This document shows, piece after piece, positions 23,601 through 35,600 of a DNA stretch of 64,000 bases (the stretch's first letter is position 1; every line of letters begins with the position of its first letter). The position numbers were made by a program, and so were the translations under genes. The notes beneath the pieces were generated by a model. The model saw only the letters and a list, made by a program, of their open reading frames with translations, was not told where the DNA came from and did no database searches. The DNA comes from Haliclona indistincta (lineage: Eukaryota > Porifera > Demospongiae > Haplosclerida > Chalinidae), in NCBI GenBank assembly GCA_964017065.1, contig OZ024787.1, positions 6,507,301 to 6,571,300 of the forward strand, given 5' to 3'.

Positions 23601-26600
23601 AATGGCTCTTCGATGTCGTCAGAGGAGACGTAGGTTAACGGTCGCAAATTAAGAACACCCTCGACCTCAGCTAGTACGGTCACAAGCTCCTCATAAGTCA
23701 ACTTGGATTGGCCAAGTATCTTCCTCAAGCAACAGTTGGTAGATTTTACTAGGCGTTCAAACATCCCACCCCACCAGGGAGCCTTTGGTAGGTTGAAGAT
23801 CCATTTTATCCCTACAGCGGTGGAGAACTGCTGTACCTCGTTGTGCTTGGTCAAGGAATAAAGTGCCTTGGATGTTGCCTTAAAGGTCTTCGCATTGTCT
23901 GAGACGATCCTTGATGGGGTTCCTCTTCGAGCACAAAATCGCTTTAGACAACGGATGAATGAAGGAACAGACTGGTCATGAACGAGCTCAAGGTAAACTG
24001 CTTGAGTAATGCAGCAGGTGAACAATGCAATCCATACCTTACTAGTAGTCGAGTCTGTGGAGAGTTCATTCTCATGCTTGATGTATTGCGGTCCTGCAAA
24101 GTCCACTCCTGACGTAGAGAATGGCGGGGCTTCTTGCACTCGAAATGGCAGAAGTGGTGGAGGGATTGGGGCATTGTATGGCTTGCCTTCAAATCTTCTG
24201 CATATGACACACTTTCCTATCAGTTGTTTAACGAGGCTCCTTCCACAAATTATCCAAAACTGACTCCTTAGTTCAGTCAATGTTGTTTTCACTCCTCCGT
24301 GAAATACTCTCTCGTGAGCTCTCCAGACAAGCAAGGTAGCGAGATAGTGGGAGCGGGCTATCAGAATTGGGTGTTTAGTGGAGTAAGTCAAATCAGCATT
24401 TTGAATACGGCCACCACATCTCCAAATCCTCTTCTCGTCTTGGAATAAATTGAACTGACCTTTCCATATAGAGAATGCTTTTTCCTTCATAAGTACAAGT
24501 TGTGAGTCGATTATCCAGAGAGATTCTGCCTTAGTGCGGTCATCCTGATCATCCGTGGTTACTTCGGATTGACCGAAAAAGCGACAAACTGCCAGAACTC
24601 TAGTTGTGACTGAAATTAACCCTTTAAGGCCTATAACGGCTTTAGCCACCATAATTGACTCCACCTACTCTAGACGTCATAAAAAGTGCAAAAAGTGCTC
24701 TAGAAAGGTCAAATCAAGTTTATTTGCAAAAGATGACTTTACCTGAAAAAACCACCTGTTTTTCGGCGCGCCCTCCCCACTGAAACGTACAGTACGGGGG
24801 GAATTTTAAAGGGGGGTGTCCCCCCGTTAACCCGGGGTTCGAAGGGGCAGAGCCCCTCGCCACTTTTGGCGTTTTTAAGGCTTCAGGATGCCCAGAAATG
24901 CATACTTGTGCATGAAATATGGTCTAAATTATGCTGTTTGCTCACCTGGACACCACCAGGTTTTTGTATAAGTCACAAGGGCTAAACGAAGACCAAAATT
25001 GGCTGAAAAATGACGAGGTCGCAGCACTTAAGTGGCTTCAGTTCCGAAGTGGGAGTGGCCAACTCAGACTTTAGTACATGGTCGTAAACTTTGACATACC
25101 AGGAAACAACAGTGCTAGTTTGGAACAGCTAATGTACTGCATGTTGTAGAAAATGCAAGACAAACTGTCGGTTTAGAGCAAGTCGAATTTTCGTCAAAAT
25201 AATTCAGTCACTAAAGAGTTAACCGATCAAAGGAACTGAAATTCTTGATCTCCATCAATGCTCCTATACCTCCAATCATCGTAGTAGATAGCATTCCGTG
25301 AGTAGTCAAACTCTGGTTCATTCTTAACTCTGGTCGACATTCTTCTGGCATCTGTGTTTCCACGTGACTGGCGAGGGTTGCAGTTTTTAACCATTCAGGT
25401 CCATTCATCCAGAGCCGAGAATTGAGTAGTCGCTCTGAAGTTTGCCCTCTGGAAGGAAGGTCAGCAGGATTGTCATGTCCAGAACAGTGACTCCATTGGC
25501 TGGGTGGAGGAAGTGATCTAATTTCTGAGACTCGATTCTGAACAAATGGCTTCCACACCTTCTCAGTACCCTTAATCCAGTATACTGCTACCATAGAGTC
25601 AGAAAAACAGAAAGAATCAGATAGACATAACTCACTTTCGAGAGCAGTAGTGATTGTAAAAATCAACCTGGCAAGAAGAAGGGCTGACAGTAGCTCCAGA
25701 CGTGGAATTGTCTGAGACTTGAGAGGTGTCACACGGGTCTTAGAAGCCAGGATTCATACATATCGTTGAGAGGGTGTCTCAATGAGCAGGTAGAACAGCG
25801 GCGTATGCCTTGAAGGAAGCGTCGCAAAATCCGCAAAGGTGATGCTCAACAGCTTGCATGTCGACATCATAGAAATAGCAACGTGAGATTGACAGGGGCT
25901 TTGATTCGCGCAATAGAGTGCACATGTGGGTCCATTTTTCTAGTGTCTGACCAGCCAGTTCTTCATCCCAGTCTAATTTAGCTGCATACAGTACGTTGTT
26001 GTAGGAAGATCTTGAATAGAATCACTAGAGGTGAAAGGATTCCCAATGGGTCGTAAATCTTGCCTACAAGACTGACAATTTGTCTCTTGGTTGGTCGTAG
26101 CTGTGACATAGAATGCAATACTTCTTCTAGACTTACAATAAGATTATCGGTCGACAAGTCCCAGCGTACTCCAAGTATCTTCTTCTCTCCCAAGTGCTCA
26201 CGTGAATTACAGACTGTGAGAATACGACTCTTCCTCAAGGCTATTTGAAGCAGGTGTAGGGACGCCAATGATTGTTTGCAACAGGGTTGAGTTTGAGTTG
26301 AATTTTCTCAGGTTGAAACCACCTTCTCTTAGTATCTCTTTAGAATAACTGATAAGCAGCTTCTTCACTGTTGGCTCCAGTAACAATGTCGTCAACATAC
26401 GTCGCCTTGATTAGCTTCTCCACAAGCTCAGGATAGGTGTCTTTGTACTGTTCAAGGTGATGACGTACAGTCGCATTAAGTAAGAAGGGACTTGATGTGA
26501 CTCCAAATACCACACGGGCAAAACGCAATTGAATAATCTCTGGTTGTTCGGAGAAAACATCATCATACCACAAAAACCGGAGCACATCACGATCTTCCTC

Positions 26601-29600
26601 TGCTAGGGCCACCATAAGAAATGCCTTTTCTATGTCTGCAGTGACAGCTACCTTGTGTACTCGGAATTTGTTCCTTGATAACTGCATCATAATCATGGAG
26701 GATAATAGGCTCCTGATAAAGACGTTTCATCAGCTTCTCCAAGCGGCTCAGACAAAGACTATGATGATCGTTCAATGGAGGGTGTGATTCCTTCCATGGC
26801 AGACGGACTTGGTATCTTCCGTTAACAAAGCAAATTGTGTCGTCAAACTGTTCCTGGACTGATGGATGAGTGACCGTGCGAGGAAGTATTCCTAAGAATT
26901 CCAGATCCCAAAATCGCTGAAGGTTATCATCCAGGTGCTGTAAATCAGAAAGATTGTTCGTGATCAACGAACGGGTGAGAAGAGAAGCTGAGATTTGACA
27001 GTTATCATCAGTGGTAGTGGGACCGGATAACACCCACCCAAATTTGGTATTGACAGCAACAGGACCAATGAAACCGCGCCGAACTTCTCCAGTTATGAAA
27101 TTCCAATACTGGTCAGAACCAATCAATATGTCAACGTCAATGTAATGTGAATTGGTTTCTGATGTGTCTGCGAGCTCGAGATCCATGATGTGTTCGAATT
27201 TGTCTTGGCAGAGAGAAATTGGCTGATAAGTCAGAGGTTGACATATGAGAGGCGTGGTATAGAGAGAAATCTGCGTGGTCTGACCATTCTTGAGTTCTAG
27301 TACAAGTTTCACTCATTCACATAATTTAGATCGACTGTCTGTAGCACCAAAAGTCATCACGGTGAGCGATTGTCTTCCTAGAGTAGGTAGTGACAACTCT
27401 TGCGCTATGCTCTCAGTAATGTATGATTGTTGACTACCATTGTCGAAGACAATTCTTACGGGTATAGAAGGGTGTCGAGTGTTCAGATTGAAAGCACGAG
27501 TCTGCGCAGTCTGTAGAAGAGTTGTTGTGCTCAAGTTGTCCCAGAGTGATGTGTTTTGAGGCTTTTTAGCACGAAATGGAGGTGCCTTCACATTGAGACC
27601 AGCCTGGGGATCGGACAAGGAGGGTTGGTTATTGCCATCAGTTGGAGAACCTGGTTCTAGAGGATGGTTGGTTTGACCTCCTGGGGGTTGTGAGTCTTGT
27701 CCCTTGCTGCAAGTGCTGATATGATGTCGACCATTGCATTTTCCACACTTTCTGGTAGAGGTACATTCTCGGCTGACATGGCCTCGGCGGAGACAGACAA
27801 AACAGCGCCCTGTTTTCTGTAAATGTTGCTTTCTTACATGTGGGTTTGTGATCTCTCCACAGGTATTGGAAGGGTGGTCACGCTGGCAATACGAGCAAGT
27901 AAATTTGCTGCTATACTTCCTGCTAGTAGGTTGTGCGCTGACGGAGGTTCCTTATGTGGTTTTACCATCCTCATGTCTGGTCGCTGCACAGCTGTCATTC
28001 TTTCTCGGACTTGTAACTCCTTCTCAAGGTTGTGAGAAGTTAATCCAGTTTCCACTCATCTCCTCCTGACTCTCTACTCAGGATCAGTTGTAGCTCTGGC
28101 GGTATCTTAGTGATCAACACTGACGCTAACAGTGTCCCATAAGATGCGGAGTCTACGCCCAAGGATTTGAGACTTCTGATATTAGACTCGATAAGATCGT
28201 ATAGTCGGCGAAGACCCTTCACGTTGTGAGGTGTGGTGACTGCTTCTACGTAGATGAGTGTGTCCATATGTTTGGAAATTATCTGTTGTTTATTGCCGAA
28301 CCTCCTCTCGAGAATAGAGACAGCTTCTGGATAGTTGGCATCGGTGAGAGCAAGTGCCGAGATAGCTTCGAGAGCAGAGCGTTGCAATAGTCCTCTCAGG
28401 TAGTTGAATTTGTCTACAGGTGAGAGCATAGTATTGTCGTGTACTGATGCTTTGAAAGAATCCCAAAAGGAGGTCCAGTGTGTTATCTCTCCGTTGAAGG
28501 GCTGTAGAGTAAGCTTGGGGAGCTTCACTGCGAGTGAACTGGGAGCAGGCGATGGCGGCGACGGGGTCAGCAACAGTTCGTGGTACCACAATAGGCGGTG
28601 CGGGAGCGAATGGATGCAAAGCTCGTTCAAGTTTGGTCAGGGCAAGGTGTATCTCCTCTCTGGCCTCATCAGCTTGTTCGATTTCGCGGGCAAGTTCATC
28701 TTCTGGAGTGGCGTCGACGATGTCATCGTCTAGAATCTTGAGGACTTGAAGTTTATCTGTGAGACTTAGCTTGAGTTGTCATAACTTGTCCTCGTCTGCG
28801 GGTGAAGCTGCTAGAGCAGTGTTGATCCTTCCAATCATCTTCGTGGTGGATCCCTTATTGCCTCTTCTTACGTTCTTTTTCTTTTCGAGTGCTGCGTCAG
28901 CCATCTTGGTTATGAACACGCGGGTAGAGAATCCACCAGACTTCGCAGAGCTTGAGTGATAGTAGTGGTGAACTGGAAAGACAGGATCTAGCTCGGTGGA
29001 CCATGTACGGAACGCACTACTATTCTAGTCGATATCGAGGATTGATACAGATTCAATGTCAGTGGACCGTATTTTTGATTCTTTCTCATGTCAGTGATAA
29101 TAATAGTAACAATCACGTGGTCATAATATAAAAGAAATTAAAAAGATTTCTATCGAAATCGAAAGGATGTAGTGATGAAGAAATCTACCACTGGTTCACA
29201 ATGTAGAGAACAAGCATAGAATGGTAACACGATTGACTTGCTAACAGACCATAGATCCCTACATCAGTGGCTGCTGTGGCCAGACTATAGCTAGTTAAGC
29301 TATTTACTGTTGACTGACACTTTGAATAGAATTCAGCTTGTGACAAAATATTGATCTTATGTACAGCCACTGATGTAGGGATCTATGGTCTGTTAGCAAG
29401 TCAATCGTGTTACCATTCTATGCTTGTTCCTTGTTGGTTTACATTGTGAACCAGTGGTAGATTTCTTCATCACTACATCTTTTTGATTTCGATAGAAATC
29501 TTTTTAATTTCTTGTTTGTGTCCTTTTTTCTTTTTAGTGAAGTGCAGTTCAATATCATGCATGTACGGAGAAGTCTTTGTTTCCACCATTAGTTTAGTAT

Positions 29601-32600
29601 TCCTGTTGTTGATGGCTTTTCTTAAACTTGTAGCTAAAATTGTTAAGCTGTACATTTGTACGTATCAGGTCTGCCTAGTCGCCAACGCATGCATGCAGTG
29701 CATACGAGCCCCGCCCACACTTCATTGTAGACCTATACGGCGGTTATAATTATCTGGCAAGTGCAGAATGGCGATCCTACACGAGCTTACCGTTCTTCGA
29801 AGACTCCAGACAAATGCCGGGTGTGTGTTCTCCGTGATAGTGATCCACACGGCGCAGCGATACTTTAGCTGCTTGGTCACGTGCGCTACCTATTGCTTGG
29901 TCACGTGCGTATTGCGCAATCACAATAATGGCGTCTAACACTAAGCTGACAATGGATCACGATCGAGAAATCGCGGAACTTAGATCGCCGTTACGCTAAA
30001 AACAAAGCTCAAAAGGCACATGCCAGGAGAATTTCACGACTGTTCGTGGATGTTTTGGTCTCGGCACTGCTCGCGCAAAGGCGCTAGGCGAGTGGAAGAA
30101 AGAAAGAAGAAGAAAGAAAGAAAGAAGAAAACGAAGATGACGAAAGTCGATTTTCACCGTTTCCAGGTTCGTCACTTTAGTAACAATTTCGAGCAATCTC
30201 CTTGCTACTGTAAGATGGGGCAACGCCAGAGAGCAGATCTAAGTGTCTAAAGACGTATAAAATTCAACACCAGGCGAAATATCAGCGTTTGAACGCTAAT
30301 ACATTGTATGTAGCCGCCATCTTGTTTTCTCGTTAATCCCTACATAGGGAGTCACTACCGTGCCTCCCTAATAAGTAACATGGTTATTATATCGGGTTCT
30401 AACAATTGCTGCTTGCTGGTTGCTTGCCATTCTTTAGCAGCAGAAACCAGTTCAAAGCGAGTCCATGCTCTTGCGAAGTTTTTTCTGCTATCTTTGGTAG
30501 GGGTATCACGAATGAACTCATAGCTATCCCACTTCTGACACCAAATTTAGTGTAGGTAATATTCAGTGTTCTACCAAGAGAATGATTCTTATTGCACAAG
30601 AAACAGAGAGCTACTTATTAGGGAGGCACGGTAGTGACTCCCTATATAGGGATGAACGAGAAAACAAGATGGCGGCTGCATACAATGTAATAGGGTTCAA
30701 ATGCTGATATTTCGCCTGGTGATGAATTTTGTACGTCCAACGACACTTAGATCTGCTCTCTGGCGTTGCCACATCTTACAGTAGCAAGGAGATTGCTCGA
30801 AATTGTTACTAAAGTGACGAACCTGGAAACGGTGAAAATCGAGTTTCGTCATCTTCGTTTTCTTCTTCTTTCTTCTTCTTCAGCGCGCCTAGCGCCTTTA
30901 CGCAAGCAGTGCCGAGACCAAAACACCCACCAACAGTCATGAAATTCTCCTGGCAGGTGCCTTTGAACTTTGTTTTTAGCGAAACGGCGATATAAATTCC
31001 GCAATTTCTCGATCGTGATCCATTGTCAGCTAAGTTTTAGACGCCATTATTGTGATTGCGCAATACGCACATGACCAAGTAGTGGTTAGCGCACATGACC
31101 AAGCACTAGCTAGTCGAGCTAGAGTATCGCCGCGCCGTACGGATCACGGAGAACACACCCCCAGTATTTGTCTGGAGTCTTCGAAGAACGGTAAGCTCGT
31201 GTAGGATCACCATTCTCCACTTGCTAGATAATTATAAATGTCTGCAAACAAGTGTGGGCTGGGCTTGTATGCATGCATGCGTAGGTGAGCTGCAACAAAA
31301 CAATTTTAGCTGGAAGTTTAGAAAAGCCATCAACAACTAGAAGCTAAACAAAATAATGGTGGAAACAAATTAGACAGCTCGGTACATGCATGATATTGAA
31401 CTGCTTTTTGCTGAAAAAGGACACAAACTAGAAAATTAGAAAGATTTCGATCGGAATCAAAAGGATGTAGTGATGAGGAAATATACCACTGGTCCACAAT
31501 GTGAACCAACAAGGAAAACGCATGGAATGGTAACACGATTGACTTGCTAACAGACCATAGATCCCTACATCAGTGGCTGTACATAAGATCAATATTATGT
31601 CACAAGCTGAATTCAATTCAATGCACTTCAGGTGTCAGTCAACGGCAACTAGCTGAACTAGCTATAGTCAGGCCGTAGCAGCCACTGATGTAGGGATCTA
31701 TGGTCTGTTAGCAAGTCGATTGCGTTACCATTCCATGCTTTTTCCTTGTTGGTTGTGACCAGTGGTAAAATTTCCACATCACTACATCCTTTTGATTTCG
31801 ATAGAAATTTTTTTAATTTTCTATACAAAGACCAATGGAATGACGATACAGCACAAACACAGTTAACATATTAAAGTGTAATCTAAGACCATGCAATAAT
31901 ATTTATTGACACATGTTACACACAACCAAGCTGGCCATGCTAGTTGAACCATGCCATTCTCTACAATACACACGCACTAAGTTTCTTACTTTATGTACAC
32001 AATGACTATCGACTGCTGTTACTAATTATTTTACTATGGCTGGTCCAACGTTATGTTTTTCGAGACATACAAAATGGCAAGAATGTTTTATAAACTAAAT
32101 TTTACGGTAATGCTTATTTTGATGGTTGTCTTGATGCAGGAAAAGGTCAACTTTCTGAAGTACTTCGAACTGATTTTAGCAGATGCAATGTCAACAAAGT
32201 GTGCATCAGTGTTGATAAACGGTGTGTTGTGCAGAGTTTTCCAACTGCTGCTCCTCTGGAATCGTTCATGAAAAGCTTCTGGATAATGACTCAAGAATAC
32301 AAAAGCAAGATATTTGTTGATTTTTGGCATCATAGAGTCGCAACCGTAGTCCGAGATCGATCAGCTGACCTTGCACTTAGTGATATTGATGACGAGTTGT
32401 GGACACCTGTATTCAATCAGTGTGTAAAGCTACTGGAAAAGCTCAAAAACCATTCTCTCTCTCTTCAAGAAGTGGACTGTCTATTTAAAGGACAATCTGT
32501 TACAGATATTACAAGCAACATCAAACAGTTGTATAAGGGTGTTGAGTTATGTATAAATGATCGAAATGTCAAGGAATTTAAATGGATGAAAGGAGTAGTT

Positions 32601-35600
32601 GATCGGATGAAGCAGTTTTGGAGGCTGTGCAATTTTGCTGAAGCTACTAATGGTTTCTTGAAGATCAGAGATGCTCTGAAACTGACGGGGGATTTTGGAT
32701 TAGTGGAACGAGTGGCTTCACTAGTGAGACACACATTAACACATTTATTCAAAATGTTCATTTGTGTTTATTTAAAGGCTTCTAGTTCAATGAAGGACCA
32801 GACACTTAAAGCTATTGATGAGAGTGTGGTCACCGCTGCAAAGTTTCTAGAAGATTACGCAACTGACCCAAACAAGAGAGATTGTCTGAAAGCATATGCT
32901 GATTCACAATGTATAGTGAAATGGATCCGTAAAGAGACCAAAGGTCAGTATGCTCATTCATACTTGCTTATACTTGACCATTTCATTTACTCTCATTTTT
33001 CAGATGTGAATGATTTGCAGAACTTTGTCAACATCTCTCTGGCCACAGCAGCTGGTGGTGAGGATGCCTACACTAGAGACAGGTTGTCTAATTTAAGGAC
33101 TGTCGGGAGTGGATTCGGAGCTCTTATTTATCGTCTACCACCAAATGCTGGATACAAGACACTGGTTGACCAGTGCAAGTCATTGTGGCATACATTGCGA
33201 TCAGCTCCTAACCTTCCTCACATGATGGTACGATAGTATGTGTTAAAAATAGCTGAGTTGAGCTAATGAGCCTCCTCATTACTTTATGGTTACTAAACTG
33301 TATTCTTTGATTTGTACATTGTTAATGATTCGCATGTATGCATTTCCAATAGATTACCGAAGGGCTAGTAATAACTTTCACACTTGACTAAGTTGTTACC
33401 GTAATACATTTCGGGTATAAGTGCTTGTACTATAGTTGCTCTAAACTTGTAATGATGCAAGATTATGATGCAAAGTTATGAAATACATTTCACGATTACC
33501 ATCGTGTTCAAAGACCTATATTTCATGCATGCATGGTGTCACTTAGAAACCAACAAAGCTAGCCCGCTGAGTGATCAAGCAACAACAATGATGAAGGAAG
33601 TGAGAGAAATGGCTACAATAGAAAATTCTATTGGAGGCTTTTCATAATAGATATAGCTTTTAGCTTTTCATCGCACATGTTTGACACAAATTAGATCAGG
33701 TGTCTGTCGCATTATGTTATACCATTAACGTCAATACATTCACCTGTACGTTATGTCACACACATGCAGAGAGACTGTGCCAAGGCAATAGACTGGTATC
33801 AATCAGTGAAGGAAACTCAAGGGTCAGTGGAGGTGACCTCTTATGGTCAAATGAACAACATCAACCGATATGGTAGCTATACCATTGGATCAGGTAGAAA
33901 GAACATCCACACCAGTCGATCACAAGTGATCAGACTGACACTGAGTGGATCAGAGAAGAGGCTACCAAAGGTCAACTACTCACTGGATGATCTTTCTGAC
34001 CTGGAGAGCAAGCTGGTACTGATCACTGGACGAGAGTCTAGTGAAGTCAAAGATGTAGAAGTATTTATCCAGGTGGGTCCATCTGTTCATGTCCTGCATA
34101 CCAAGGTCAAAGGATCTACACAAATCTATAAACTTTAAGAAATCCATTATAGATCTCAAGCATACAGTGGAACCCCTCAAATAAGGATGCCCACTGTAAA
34201 AGGACATTTCATGTGATCCCAATTAACACATTATTATGTTTAACAACCCTGCAATCAAGACACCCTATAATCAGAACACTATTTGTGGGTCTTAAGTGTG
34301 TCCGGATTATAGGGGTTCCACAGTATGTGGCAAAATAAACTTGTGTTTAGCACAAGATTCTTGTGAGACCTCGTGCGAGCAGAAACACATGAGAGCATGT
34401 TCAGCAGGTAAGTGAGCAAAAACTTGGAAGGCATGTACAAAGAAACCAAGTATTGGCTCTCATACTCTGATAGAGGCATTCCGCTCCCCATTTGTGCACG
34501 GAGAAAAACACACACGTAATACGTGCACGACAGATTGCAAGATTATGCATGTTTCGTGCATAGTTTGCACAAGTTTCTTTTGTCCTGTACTGTAGATCTG
34601 AATTCAGTACCTGCTCCACACTGGACCTGGTCGAATCCTCTGAAATCAAACCAGACCTACCCTGGTTGAACTTTGTTAGTGTGCATCCGCACTCAAACCG
34701 GATTGATGCGAGTCAGGTCCTGGCCAGATCATGTTTATATATCGATGGCATGAGCGCTTCTTGGCAGTGTATTTCTTTATATAGCACTAGAACGCTCGAA
34801 GAACGTCTCCAGTGCCCAGGTCATGTTTATATATCGATGGCACGAGCGCTTCTTGGCAGTGTATTTCTTTATATAGCACTAGAACGCTCGAAGAACGTCT
34901 CCAGTGCATGTGGTGATGCCAAAACGAACCTGTTTCAACCAGTTTAACCCACATGTGTATGTGGGTTGGCTGAACCCGTGTTGAACCAGGATTTTTCAAA
35001 GCTGGATCGAGTGTGAACGTGACCTATCCGATTAAGGTCTTTCTGTTGGTCTTATTATTTTATTGATCATTATGACTTGTGTTCATATCATATTTCCTGT
35101 CCTTGTTCTAAGTGATTAACTCATTCTTCAACCGTCCTAACTTCACAATATGTAAAAATAAAAAGGTTTCTATCAAAATCAAAAGGATGTAGGGATAAAG
35201 AAAAATCAACCACTGGTCCACAATGTAAACCAACAAGAGAACAAGCATGGAATGGTAACACGATTGACTTGCTAACAGACCATAAATCCCTACATCAGTG
35301 GGCAGAGCATGGCTGCTGTGGCTGACTATAGTTGACCGATGCCTGACGTGCATTGAATTGAATTCAGCTTGTGACAAAATATTTCTAATGTACCGCCACT
35401 GATGTAGGGATCTACGGTCTGAGCAAGTCAATCGTGTTACCATTCCATACTTTTTCCTTTGTTGGTTTACATTGTGGACCAGTGGTTGATTTTTCTTTAT
35501 CCCTACATCCTTTTGATTTCGATAGAAATCTTTTTAATTTTATTGTTTGTGTCCTGTTTTCTTTTTGAAGTGCAGTTCAATATCATGCATGTACCAAGCC

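Larger units (their letters stand above)
22838..30404 (-). mobile_element. BEL/Pao LTR retrotransposon, nearly complete but decayed
   Basis: Two related LTRs bound the element: 22838-22998 and 29004-30404 (the latter holding family A copy 3). On the minus strand the order is 5' LTR, a TGGTCCACC-type primer-binding site at about 29003, gag-like, protease, RT, RNase H, integrase, a G-rich polypurine tract (GGGGGGAG, 22999-23006) and 3' LTR. Both LTRs begin TG and end CA. Several stops and frameshifts plus a MITE in pol (24620-25218) make it inactive. Confidence 0.92.

Noticed and set aside
24009..24263. Plus-strand 84-codon ORF
   Set aside because: Antisense to the BEL/Pao integrase.
32724..32777. 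Continuous coding through RHTLTHLFKMF
   Set aside because: The segment starts GTGAGA, ends TTTAAAG, is 54 bp and AT rich; removing it restores the expected protein pattern, so it is treated as an intron.
34729..34912. CRISPR-like repeat pair
   Set aside because: Only two direct units of about 92 bp without unique spacers, in a eukaryotic intron.
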